Shown here in pieces: positions 7,718-15,316 of a stretch of DNA of 27,211 nucleotides. Below the pieces are notes generated by a model. That model had not been told where the DNA came from. It did not search any database and saw nothing but the letters and a program-made list of their open reading frames with translations. The stretch covers positions 1 to 27,211 of the forward strand of contig JAYTQG010000055.1 in assembly GCA_043746815.1 (NCBI GenBank), in the 5' to 3' direction. A program made the translations under genes and the position numbers. Origin of the DNA: JAYTQG01 sp043746815 (GTDB lineage: Bacteria > Actinomycetota > Thermoleophilia > Miltoncostaeales > Miltoncostaeaceae). Numbering within the stretch: position 1 is the first letter of the stretch; every line of letters begins with the position of its first letter.

Positions 7718-8445
7718 GTACCACCGTGCGCCACCGATTTCGGTATCTCATCGCCGAGGTGCCGAGCATCGGGGATGTCGTCGCGCTTGGCCCTGACGAC
7801 GCGCACCACCTGACACGCGTTGCCCGCAGGCGTAGCGGCGACCTGGTCGAGTTGATCGATCCGTCCGGTGCACGCTGGCCGGGTCAGGTTGCGGCGACGG
7901 ACCCGGCGAGCGTCGTCGTCACCGGGCCAGCTGTCGTGGCCGGGAGTGAGGACGTACGGGGGACGCTCTGGCTTGGACTCTGCAAGGCCGACGCTGCGGA
8001 GACGGTGGTCCGGATGGTCACCGAGCTTGGACTGGCTCGGATCGTGTTCGTTCGCACCGAGCGAATCGGCCGGGTGCCCGGCCTGGAGGAATTGGAGCGT
8101 CGAGCTGCCCGTCTCGCGCGGATCGCGGAGGTCGCCCAACGCCAATGCGGGCGGGGTGCCCCCCTCCAGATTGACGGAACGGTGGAGTTGGGCGCGGCGC
8201 TCGCGCAAGCGGACACCGAACGCGCGGTGATGCTGGATCCCCGAGCGGATCTGGGGCTGCCCGACTTCCTCGCGAGCGGTGCAATCGAACACCTCTTCGT
8301 CGGCCCGGAGGCCGGGTTCGCTGACCATGAGCGAGCTGCGGCCGCCGAGGCGGGGGTCCGATCCGCGCGACTTGGCCCGCGCATCCTTCGCGTCGAGACG
8401 GCCTGCGTCGCGGCAGTCACCACCATCTTGCGGGAATGCTCGTGA
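7714..8445 (+). CDS. rsmE: 16S rRNA (uracil-1498-N3)-methyltransferase
   Basis: The 243-residue SPOUT-class methyltransferase modifies U1498 of 16S rRNA in the assembled 30S subunit. The N-terminal PUA-like part contains DDAHHLTRVARRRSGD. The C-terminal SAM-binding knot carries HLFVGPEAGF (GPEAGF about 197-202, usually GPEGG) and LGPRILRVETA (about 220-230). The GTG at 7714 is chosen because it overlaps the prmA stop as GTGA (7714-7717). An upstream ATG at 7687 lies deep inside prmA. prmA-rsmE is a conserved pair, and the 3' end overlaps the HIT gene. The identification is secure from motifs and context. Confidence 0.95.
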   Translation: MSTTVRHRFRYLIAEVPSIGDVVALGPDDAHHLTRVARRRSGDLVELIDPSGARWPGQVAATDPASVVVTGPAVVAGSEDVRGTLWLGLCKADAAETVVRMVTELGLARIVFVRTERIGRVPGLEELERRAARLARIAEVAQRQCGRGAPLQIDGTVELGAALAQADTERAVMLDPRADLGLPDFLASGAIEHLFVGPEAGFADHERAAAAEAGVRSARLGPRILRVETACVAAVTTILRECS

Positions 8446-8783
8446 CGGACTGTCTTTTTTGTCGCATCGTTGCCGGCGAAATTCCCGCCGAGATTGTCGC
8501 CCGAAACGACGCGTTTCTGGCGTTTCGGGACATCGTGCCAAAGGCGCCAGTGCACCTGTTGATCATCCCGACCCACCACGTATCCTCGGTCGCAGTAGTT
8601 GGTGACCTGACGATGTCCGAGCGTGCCGACATGCTCGGTTTCGTGGCACACGTCGCGGATGAACAAGGGCTTGTCGAGACGGGCTACCGGGTCGTTACCA
8701 ATCACGGTCCAGACGCGCGTCAGAGCGTGTTTCACCTGCACTGGCACCTGATGGGTGGCACCACCCTGTCGGAATCAATGTGA
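8442..8783 (+). CDS. HIT family hydrolase
   Basis: This protein of about 113 residues is a histidine-triad nucleotide-binding protein of the Hint branch, which hydrolyses nucleoside phosphoramidates or aminoacyl-AMP. It starts CLFCRIVAGEIPAEIV, the typical Hint N-terminus with a CxxC pair. The active-site triad is HLHWHLMGG near the C-terminus. The GTG at 8442 gives a GTGA overlap with the rsmE stop, matching the style of the operon. An ATG two codons upstream (8436) is also in frame but has a cramped ribosome-binding site. The last bases overlap the phoH start at 8780. The physiological substrate is unknown. Confidence 0.93.
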   Translation: MTDCLFCRIVAGEIPAEIVARNDAFLAFRDIVPKAPVHLLIIPTHHVSSVAVVGDLTMSERADMLGFVAHVADEQGLVETGYRVVTNHGPDARQSVFHLHWHLMGGTTLSESM

Positions 8784-9745
8784 AACGGGGTAAACCAGTG
8801 ACGATTGAACGGAACATCGATCTGGACGACAAGGTCGCGGTTGAGATTGCTGGCGAGCACGACCGGACGCTGCGGGCGCTGGAGGAGGAACTTGGCCTGC
8901 AGATCGACCTCCGCGGAAACTGCGTCACCGTGACCGGCGAGGAGGGGCGCGTGGACACGGCCGTGGGACTAATCCAGGACCTGGCGCGTCTCGTTGGTGA
9001 GGGGCGAACCGTGGAGCCCGGCACCATCGGCGCGGTCGGGCAGGCGATGCGCGGCGGCGACCTGAATGGGATGCTCGGGGACGTTGTGTGGCGTCACGGC
9101 AAGCGCGTGATCACGCCGCGAACGGGTGGCCAGAAGGCGTATGTCGAGGCGATCCGGACGAATACGATCACGCTGGGTGTGGGCCCGGCGGGTACCGGAA
9201 AGACCTACCTCGCCGCTGCCCTGGCTGCCGCGGCCCTGTCCCGGCGTGAGGTTGGCCGGATTATCCTGACCCGACCGGCGGTGGAGGCGGGAGAGCGCCT
9301 GGGCTTCCTGCCGGGGGATATTGCGGCCAAGGTGGATCCCTATCTGCGTCCGCTGTTTGACGCCCTCTACGACATGCTGGACGGCGAGAAAGTTCAGGCC
9401 TATCTGGACCGCGGGCAGATCGAAGTGGCACCGCTTGCGTTCATGCGAGGTCGCACCCTGAACGACAGCTTCATCATCTTGGACGAGGCACAGAACACCA
9501 CCGAGGAACAGATGAAGATGTTCCTCACGCGCCTTGGATTCGGCTCGCGCATGGTGATCACGGGGGACGTCACGCAAATCGACCTTCCACGGGAGCGCGC
9601 CTCGGGGCTGGTGCGTGTCGCGACGCTGCTTGAGGGTATCGACGACATCGCCATCGTCCGCTTCAACCGCGACGACGTGGTCCGCCATCGGCTCGTTCAG
9701 AAGATCGTGGATGCCTACCAGGCCGCTGAGGACCCACCTGCATGA
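8780..9745 (+). CDS. phoH: PhoH-like P-loop ATPase
   Basis: The 321-residue cytoplasmic ATPase of the PhoH family is associated with RNA metabolism and ribosome maturation. A short KH-like N-terminal region is followed by the ATPase domain, with Walker A GPAGTGKT at about 135-142 and Walker B ILDEAQN ending near residue 239. GTG at 8780 overlaps the HIT stop (GTGA). GTG at 8798, six codons in, is a possible alternative preceded by a G-rich stretch. The gene overlaps ybeY by ATGA. phoH-ybeY adjacency is widespread and supports a joint role in rRNA processing. An HD-family membrane protein that often sits between them is absent here. Confidence 0.95.
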   Translation: MKRGKPVTIERNIDLDDKVAVEIAGEHDRTLRALEEELGLQIDLRGNCVTVTGEEGRVDTAVGLIQDLARLVGEGRTVEPGTIGAVGQAMRGGDLNGMLGDVVWRHGKRVITPRTGGQKAYVEAIRTNTITLGVGPAGTGKTYLAAALAAAALSRREVGRIILTRPAVEAGERLGFLPGDIAAKVDPYLRPLFDALYDMLDGEKVQAYLDRGQIEVAPLAFMRGRTLNDSFIILDEAQNTTEEQMKMFLTRLGFGSRMVITGDVTQIDLPRERASGLVRVATLLEGIDDIAIVRFNRDDVVRHRLVQKIVDAYQAAEDPPA

Positions 9746-10152
9746 TCGACATTGAGATGGATGCCCAGATTCCCGTTGACGAGCAGGAACTCATCGCCCG
9801 CGCGCGGTGGGTTCTCGCACGGCTTGGGATCAGCCGCGCGAGCGTCGGGATCAGCGTCGTCGGCCCGGAGCGGATGGCGGAGATTAACGGCGATTTTCGC
9901 GACAAGCCGGAGCCCACCGACGTTCTCGCATTCCCGATTGACGGTGAGGATGGGGCAGGGGTGGTGGCCCAGTGGCCAACGAATGGCCCGCCGCCAGAGC
10001 TTGGCGACATCATCATCTGCCCGGACGCTGCTGAGGAACCGCTCGGAACGCTCGTCGTCCATGGGCTGCTGCATCTCCTTGGACACGACCATGAGGTCGA
10101 CAGCGGCGAGATGCTGGCACTGCAAGACGAACTCGTGGAGGCCGCCCCGTGA
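9742..10152 (+). CDS. ybeY: Endoribonuclease YbeY (rRNA maturation factor)
   Basis: The 136-residue zinc-dependent RNase is involved in 3' maturation of 16S rRNA and in ribosome quality control. The signature HGLLHLLGHDH provides the metal ligands His107, His111 and His117. The upstream PTDVLAFP and GDIIIC motifs are also family hallmarks. The length is normal for the short forms. The start is fixed by the ATGA overlap with phoH (9742-9745), and the end overlaps the next gene by GTGA. Confidence 0.96.
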   Translation: MIDIEMDAQIPVDEQELIARARWVLARLGISRASVGISVVGPERMAEINGDFRDKPEPTDVLAFPIDGEDGAGVVAQWPTNGPPPELGDIIICPDAAEEPLGTLVVHGLLHLLGHDHEVDSGEMLALQDELVEAAP

Positions 10153-10958
10153 CCGATGAGCCCCCGAAGCCCGCCGAGGAGCAGGAAGCGCGCCCTCGCC
10201 GCCGTCTGCCCCTTGTGCGACTGAAGGCGCCAGGGGGGCCAGAGCTTCCGAAGCAAGGGACGCTGCGCTGGTCGTTTACGTGGGCGTTCGAAGGGCTCGT
10301 CTACGTCCTTCGCACCCAGCGCAACATGCAGGTTCATATGGCAGTCGCGCTACTCGCAGTCGTCATGTCACTGGTACTTGACCTCTCCCGCCTTGAGGTC
10401 ATCGCCATCCTTGGCGCCGTCAGTTTCGTCATCGTCGCGGAGATGTTCAACACGGCGATCGAGGCGGCAGTGGACGCCGTCATTAGCGAGTTTCATCCAC
10501 TCGCGAAGACCGCCAAGGACGTCGCTGCCGGTGCCGTGTTGGTGGCGGTTGTGAACGCGATCTCGGTCGCCTATCTCGTCTTCTACGGACGCCTCGCGGG
10601 GTCAGGACGAACCGCTTTGCGCGACATTCAGCGCGCACCGATCCACATTGTGGTGATTGCGCTCATCATCACGGTCATCCTCACCGCCGTGATCAAGGCG
10701 GTCACCGGCTCGGGGACGCCGCTCAGAGGAGGGTTCCCGTCGGGTCACGCGGCAACGGCGTTCTCGGCATGGACAGCGGTCGCATTTCTGGCGGCGCCCC
10801 TGCAGCACGCGGCCATTGTGAGTACCCTCGCCTTTCTGATGGCGGTCCTCGTTGCCCAATCGCGGGTCGAGGCTGGCATCCACAGCGCGCTTGAGGTGGC
10901 CGCCGGGGCCGTGCTTGGAACTGGTGTCACCGTCTTGCTGTTCCAAATTTGGGGATAG
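10149..10958 (+). CDS. Diacylglycerol/undecaprenol kinase - PAP2 phosphatase fusion
   Basis: The 269-residue membrane protein has two enzyme domains. Residues about 38-150 are a DgkA-type kinase with the signature EMFNTAIEAAVDAV and HPLAKTAKD. In Gram-positive bacteria this family phosphorylates undecaprenol as well as diacylglycerol. Residues about 165-269 are a PAP2 phosphatase domain with FPSGHA (196-201) and SRVEAGIHS (238-246). The opposite reactions in one chain suggest a lipid-carrier recycling or switching role in cell-wall synthesis (inference). A proline- and arginine-rich cytoplasmic tail occupies residues 1-35. The GTG start overlaps the ybeY stop. ybeY-dgkA-era is a common order, which supports the kinase assignment. 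Confidence 0.9.
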   Translation: MTDEPPKPAEEQEARPRRRLPLVRLKAPGGPELPKQGTLRWSFTWAFEGLVYVLRTQRNMQVHMAVALLAVVMSLVLDLSRLEVIAILGAVSFVIVAEMFNTAIEAAVDAVISEFHPLAKTAKDVAAGAVLVAVVNAISVAYLVFYGRLAGSGRTALRDIQRAPIHIVVIALIITVILTAVIKAVTGSGTPLRGGFPSGHAATAFSAWTAVAFLAAPLQHAAIVSTLAFLMAVLVAQSRVEAGIHSALEVAAGAVLGTGVTVLLFQIWG

Positions 10959-11845
10959 GTATCACCACACCGTTTCGGTCCGGCGTCGTCGCCCTCGCAG
11001 GCCGTCCAAACGTCGGCAAATCAACGCTTGCCAACGCACTCGTGGGCCGCCACGTAGCTGCCGTTTCGCCGCGGCCCCAGACCACTCGCCGCAGGGTCCT
11101 CGCGGTTGCGGATGGCCCGGACTGGCAGGCGGTGCTGCTGGATCTTCCCGGTTTTCAGACCCCTGCGGACAACCTGACGGAGCGCATGCAGCGTTCGGTG
11201 GACGCCGGGCTCGTCGACTGCGACGCCGCCCTGTTTTTGATCCACGCAAACGAGAATGTGGGCGGTGGCGACCGCTTCATCGCGGCCCGTCTCGCGGCGG
11301 CGAAGTTGCCGGTGATCGTCGTTGTCAACCAGGTTGACTTGGTGAAGCCCGACCGCATCGCGGAGTCCATCGCGGCGGTTGCTCCGCTCGTCGATTTCGT
11401 CGCGCTGCACCCCGTCAGCGCGCTGACGGGCGACGGCCTGGACGCGCTCAAGGAAGAGCTCGGCGGACTTTTGAAGGAGGGCCCACGCTTTTTTCCGAAG
11501 GGGATGGCGACCAATCAGACCGAGATGGAGATCGCCGCAGAGTTGATCCGCGAGGCCGCGCTCGAGCGCCTGCGTCAAGAGATTCCGCACGCGATCGCGG
11601 TGCAGATCGAAGAGATCGAACGCACGCCCAAGGGGCGCGTCATTCGCGGCTACATCATGGTCGAGCGTGAATCTCAGAAGATTGTCGTCGTGGGCAAGGG
11701 CGGGGCCATGATTTCCGCGATCGGTGCCTCGGCGCGTGCCCAGTTGGCGCGCCTTTGGGGCGGCGAGGTCCACACGGCCCTGACCGTGAAGGTTCGTCCG
11801 CGCTGGCGTCGCGACGACAGCATGCTCGACCGGCTTGGGATTTGA
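10949..11845 (+). CDS. era: GTPase Era
   Basis: Era is a GTPase that binds the 3' end of 16S rRNA and assists 30S assembly. The G1 loop is GRPNVGKST, G3 is DLPG (DTPG is usual), G4 is NQVD (NKxD is usual) and the G5-like motif is SALTGDGLD. The C-terminal KH domain (about 200-298) contains VIRGYIMVERESQK and GKGGAMI. The length (298) is typical. The only standard start is TTG at 10949, overlapping the upstream stop by ten bases with no good Shine-Dalgarno sequence. ATC at 10961, preceded by GGGGATAGG, is a speculative non-standard alternative. The location after dgkA agrees with the identification. recO, a frequent follower, is absent. Confidence 0.95.
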   Translation: MGIGITTPFRSGVVALAGRPNVGKSTLANALVGRHVAAVSPRPQTTRRRVLAVADGPDWQAVLLDLPGFQTPADNLTERMQRSVDAGLVDCDAALFLIHANENVGGGDRFIAARLAAAKLPVIVVVNQVDLVKPDRIAESIAAVAPLVDFVALHPVSALTGDGLDALKEELGGLLKEGPRFFPKGMATNQTEMEIAAELIREAALERLRQEIPHAIAVQIEEIERTPKGRVIRGYIMVERESQKIVVVGKGGAMISAIGASARAQLARLWGGEVHTALTVKVRPRWRRDDSMLDRLGI

Positions 11846-11930
11846 ACCGCCGAGTCGCGGCGTGCGCGTTCACGGACGGGCACCGTTATAGTCACTCAGT
11901 GATTCGATACCAGAGCGCGAGACGCGGCTA
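11846..11930 (+). promoter_or_regulatory. Intergenic promoter-like region before the DeoC-like/his/trp run
   Basis: This 85-base gap is the first real break in the long plus-strand run. It contains TATAGT (11887-11892), a good -10 box match, although no well-spaced -35 box is evident. It is followed by the perfect inverted repeat TCACTCAGTGA (11892-11902), which touches the -10 box and could be an operator. A separate promoter for the DeoC-like, hisIE and trp genes is inferred. Confidence 0.45.
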
Positions 11931-12617
11931 GTGCGCCCCGAAGAACTCGCCAAAACGCTTGACCTGACGATCCTGAAGGCGAACCTCAAGCCCGCACAGA
12001 TCGAAGCCGCCTGTCTTGCCGCGCGTGAGAACCACTTCGCTGCCGTCACCGTCGGCCCGGACCGTGTCGCCCAGGTGCGCGAGTGCATGTTCGGCTCGGA
12101 CGTGAAGACCTGTGCCGTGATCGGCCTTCCCCACGGGGACTACACGCTCGCCGAGAAGTTGGCGGACGTCACGACCGCCGTCGCCGATGGCGCCGACGAA
12201 CTCGACATTCTCCTGAACACCAACGCCCTTCGGCGCGGCAGCCTGATTCAGGTTCGGGACGAGCTGCTGTCCATCGTTCGGACGGCGCGTGCGCGCGCAT
12301 CGGTGCGTGGCCGCGGCAACGTCCTTTTGAAGGCGATCGTGGACGCGCCGCTGCTGGACGAGAAGCTGACCCGCCTCGCTTGCAAGATCATCGTGGACGT
12401 CGAGTGCGACTTCGCTACCGCAGGCAGCTCGGCGACGATACCCCGCCTTCGCGATGTCGAGCTGATGCGGGAATGCCTGCCCGGTGAGGTGGGCGTCGGA
12501 GCGGGCGGCATTGCAAACTTGGACGCCGCCGAAGAGATGATCGGCGCGGGTGCGTCACGACTTGGCTCTGAGGCAGCTGGCGCCATCGTCGAGGCGTTCC
12601 TCGCCCGTAAGGGTTAG
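11931..12617 (+). CDS. DeoC-family aldolase-like protein lacking catalytic lysines
   Basis: The 228-residue protein matches the deoxyribose-phosphate aldolase (DeoC) barrel along its length. It has GADELDILLNTNALRRG (Asp92 aligning with the catalytic Asp102 of E. coli), LLKAIVDAPLLDEKL, DVELMREC and AGASRLGSEA. The Schiff-base region, normally DFVKTSTG, reads DFATAGSS (160-167). The second lysine region, normally VKASGGIR, reads VGAGGIA (188-194). Both lysines needed for the aldolase reaction are therefore absent by my alignment. It may be an inactive or repurposed paralogue, so I do not assign deoC. The start is GTG at 11931. hisIE follows after four bases, and a link to histidine or tryptophan metabolism is unproven. 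Confidence 0.75.
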   Translation: MRPEELAKTLDLTILKANLKPAQIEAACLAARENHFAAVTVGPDRVAQVRECMFGSDVKTCAVIGLPHGDYTLAEKLADVTTAVADGADELDILLNTNALRRGSLIQVRDELLSIVRTARARASVRGRGNVLLKAIVDAPLLDEKLTRLACKIIVDVECDFATAGSSATIPRLRDVELMRECLPGEVGVGAGGIANLDAAEEMIGAGASRLGSEAAGAIVEAFLARKG

Positions 12618-12621
12618 CCCA

Positions 12622-13233
12622 GTGGATGCCAGTAGCGTCCGGTTCGGCGAGGACGGGCTGGTCCCCGCAATCGTCCAGGACGCCACCACCGGCCGGGTCC
12701 TGACGCTTGCGTACATGAACCGCGATTCGCTCGAACGAACCATTGCCGAGGGGCAGACCTGGTTCTTTAGCCGCTCGCGGAATGAGCTGTGGCACAAGGG
12801 TGCGACAAGTGGCCACTTCCAGGACATCCGCGGAATGCGCCTTGATTGCGACAACGACGCGATCCTCGTGCGTGTGGACCAGACCGGCGCTGCGTGTCAC
12901 ACCGGCGCGGAGAGCTGCTTCACTCCCGAGGGGGACGGCGATTGGCACGAGCCCTTCGCCGCGCTTGCGGATTTGCAGCGGATCACCGACGAGCGCGCCC
13001 TGGCTGACCCGTCCGAGTCCTATACCGCGACGCTCCTCGCCAAGGGCATTGACACCGTCTGCAAGAAGGTCGGCGAGGAGGCCACCGAGGTCGCGATTGC
13101 GGCAAAGGGGGCCGAACACGACCGCGTGGTCGAGGAAAGCGCGGATCTCCTCTTTCACCTTGCGGTCCTCTGGAAGGCGAGTGGTGTGCGCGTCGAGGAG
13201 GTGACCCGGACCCTGGAGGGGCGTCGCAAGTGA
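12622..13233 (+). CDS. hisIE: Phosphoribosyl-AMP cyclohydrolase / phosphoribosyl-ATP pyrophosphatase
   Basis: The bifunctional enzyme catalyses histidine biosynthesis steps two and three: it hydrolyses PR-ATP to PR-AMP and opens the ring to ProFAR. The HisI domain (about 1-110) has LAYMNRDSLERTI, WFFSRSRNELWHKG and the metal-site residues of DCDND (75-79), CHTG (92-95) and Cys99. The HisE domain (about 135-200) has KKVGEEATEVAIAA and EESADLLFHLAVLW. The length of 203 is typical of the fusion. GTG at 12622 is chosen because it follows the upstream stop. A longer frame would overlap the DeoC-like gene. It overlaps trpE by GTGA. No other his genes are in this window. Confidence 0.95.
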   Translation: MDASSVRFGEDGLVPAIVQDATTGRVLTLAYMNRDSLERTIAEGQTWFFSRSRNELWHKGATSGHFQDIRGMRLDCDNDAILVRVDQTGAACHTGAESCFTPEGDGDWHEPFAALADLQRITDERALADPSESYTATLLAKGIDTVCKKVGEEATEVAIAAKGAEHDRVVEESADLLFHLAVLWKASGVRVEEVTRTLEGRRK

Positions 13234-14717
13234 CCCCGACGGTGCGTCCGTCGCTGGCTGAGGTGCGCGCCCTGGGGCGCACGTCCGGCCAGGTTCCCCT
13301 CACCCACACGCTGATCGCGGACACGGAAACGCCCGTCAGCGCGTACCTCAAGTTGGTAGCGGCTGGGCAGCCTGCGTTCTTGCTGGAGTCCACCGAGGCC
13401 GCCGACAAAGTTGGGCGGTACTCGATGATTGGACTTGAGCCCCAGGCGGTGATCGAAGCCCGCGGGGACCGTCTAACGCTCACCCGCCCTGACGGGACCA
13501 CCGAGCAGCTTGACGCAGGCGACCCCTTCGGCGCGGTTGAGGACGTCGTCGCGGCTGTTGGGATGAGCGACCCCCTTGACGCGCTGCCGTTCTGGGGTGG
13601 CGCGGTTGGCTTCTTCGGTTATGACCTGGTGCGACGTGTGGAGCGCCTTCCGAACGAGCCACCGGACGACCGCGGGCTGCCGGACATGTGGCTGATGATC
13701 ACCGGACCGGTGCTGGTGTTCGACAACGTCGCCCGGACGCTGACGATTGTTGTTCCCTGTGCCCTTGGGGACTACGTAGATGCCCGCTACGCAGCTGCCA
13801 CGGCCACCATTGCGGATCTGTTGGAGGGCCTGAAGGCGCCGATCCCGCGTCGTCCCCGGGGCAGTGGGCCGGCGCTTGGTCCGGTGACGAGTAACTTCAC
13901 CCGTGAGGGGTTTGAGGCGGCGGTGGAGCGGGTTCGCGAGTACATCTACGCGGGCGACGCCTTCCAGGCCCTGCCCTCGCAACGGTTCTCGGCGACCCTC
14001 GGGATCGACCCATTTTCGGTATACCGGGGTCTGCGGGCGGTTAACCCATCGCCGTACATGTTCTTCGTGGACACGGGCAGCATGCAGCTGGCGGGTTCCT
14101 CGCCGGAGATGCATGTCAAAGTCACCGGCCGAGACGTTGAACTTCACCCGATCGCGGGAACGATTCGCCGTGGGGAGGACGAGGCCGCTGATCTGCGGTT
14201 GGAGGCGGAGCTCTTGGCGGACCCGAAGGAACGGGCCGAGCACGTCATGCTGGTGGATCTTGGGCGAAATGACGTTGGGCGCGTCGCCGAACCGGGCACC
14301 GTGGCCGTCAAAGATGTGATGGCCGTTCGGCGCTACAGCCATGTCATGCACATCGAGTCCAGCGTCGTCGGCCGCCTGCGCGATGGGCTCCGGGCGAGTG
14401 ATGCATTGCGCGCAACGTTTCCGGCTGGGACGCTCTCTGGGGCGCCAAAGGTGCGTGCGATGGAAATCATCGACGAGTTGGAACCGACCAAGCGTGGCCC
14501 CTACGGCGGCGCGGTTGGGTATTTGGGCTGGAACGGAGACCTGGACACCGGCATCACCATCCGTACGATCGTCTGCGCGGATGGCATGGCACACGTCCAA
14601 GCGGGGGCCGGGGTCGTGGCCGATTCCGTTCCAAGCCGCGAGCACGTTGAGTCCGAGAACAAAGCTGCGGCGGTCTTTCGGGCCATCGAAGTCGCAGCGG
14701 AGCAGGCGGACTGGTAG
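13230..14717 (+). CDS. trpE: Anthranilate synthase component I
   Basis: The 495-residue protein converts chorismate to anthranilate using ammonia from TrpG. The N-terminal LLES element (51-54) and the downstream GRYSMIG belong to the tryptophan-binding feedback site. The C-terminal chorismate-binding part includes PSPYMFFVD, LHPIAGTIRRG, HVMHIESSVVG, FPAGTLSGAPK and GPYGGAVGYLGW. The length is typical. The GTG start overlaps the hisIE stop (GTGA). trpG follows after 11 bases. No leader peptide or attenuator is possible directly upstream, since the gene is embedded in the operon. Feedback inhibition is therefore the likely local control. Confidence 0.97.
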   Translation: MTPTVRPSLAEVRALGRTSGQVPLTHTLIADTETPVSAYLKLVAAGQPAFLLESTEAADKVGRYSMIGLEPQAVIEARGDRLTLTRPDGTTEQLDAGDPFGAVEDVVAAVGMSDPLDALPFWGGAVGFFGYDLVRRVERLPNEPPDDRGLPDMWLMITGPVLVFDNVARTLTIVVPCALGDYVDARYAAATATIADLLEGLKAPIPRRPRGSGPALGPVTSNFTREGFEAAVERVREYIYAGDAFQALPSQRFSATLGIDPFSVYRGLRAVNPSPYMFFVDTGSMQLAGSSPEMHVKVTGRDVELHPIAGTIRRGEDEAADLRLEAELLADPKERAEHVMLVDLGRNDVGRVAEPGTVAVKDVMAVRRYSHVMHIESSVVGRLRDGLRASDALRATFPAGTLSGAPKVRAMEIIDELEPTKRGPYGGAVGYLGWNGDLDTGITIRTIVCADGMAHVQAGAGVVADSVPSREHVESENKAAAVFRAIEVAAEQADW

Positions 14718-14728
14718 TTAACCGAGCG

Positions 14729-15316
14729 ATGGACGACGCCACCGGGACGCGCGTGATGCTTGTCGACAACTACGACAGCTTCACCTACAACCTCTTTCAA
14801 TACCTCTCGGAGCTGGGCGCAGAGGTCATCGTTCACCGTAACGACGCCGTCGACCTGCCCGCGATCGAGCGCGCCGAGGCCACGCACCTGGTGATCTCAC
14901 CCGGACCGAAGACGCCGGACGACGCCGGAATCTCCATGGACGCGATCCGCCATTTCGCGGGGAAGATCCCGATCCTCGGGGTGTGTCTCGGCCATCAGGC
15001 CATCGGCCAAGTGTTCGGGGGCCGGGTCATCCGCGGCGCCGAGCCGGTCCACGGCAAGACCAGTGAGATCACCCATGACGGACGAACGGTCTTCTCGGGT
15101 GTCGAGCAGCCGACGACGGTGACGCGCTACCACTCGTTGATCGTGGACCCTGAGGGTGCGCTTGATCTTGAGGTCAGCGCATGGTGTGACGGCGACATCG
15201 TGATGGGCCTTCGCCACCGGTCGCTTCCGATCGAGGGTGTCCAATTCCACCCCGAGTCGATCCTGTCGGGTGCCGGAAAGCAGATGCTCGGAAACTTTCT
15301 CGGAATGCGCGCATGA
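14729..15316 (+). CDS. trpG: Anthranilate synthase component II (glutamine amidotransferase)
   Basis: The class I glutamine amidotransferase of 195 residues supplies ammonia to TrpE, and the same family also serves p-aminobenzoate synthesis (pabA). The opening VDNYDSFTYNL is diagnostic. The catalytic triad is Cys86 (GVCLGHQ), His174 and Glu176 (FHPES). The placement between trpE and trpD supports the trpG name. The start is ATG 14729. An in-frame ATG at 14756 lies just before the VDNYDS motif and would also give a full domain. The gene overlaps trpD by ATGA. Confidence 0.95.
   Translation: MDDATGTRVMLVDNYDSFTYNLFQYLSELGAEVIVHRNDAVDLPAIERAEATHLVISPGPKTPDDAGISMDAIRHFAGKIPILGVCLGHQAIGQVFGGRVIRGAEPVHGKTSEITHDGRTVFSGVEQPTTVTRYHSLIVDPEGALDLEVSAWCDGDIVMGLRHRSLPIEGVQFHPESILSGAGKQMLGNFLGMRA

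Noticed and set aside
7264..8541. A 425-codon minus-strand open frame across prmA, rsmE and the HIT gene
   Set aside because: It is the reverse of three well-identified genes, and its composition (Arg, Pro, Ser-rich) is that of a shadow frame in GC-rich DNA.
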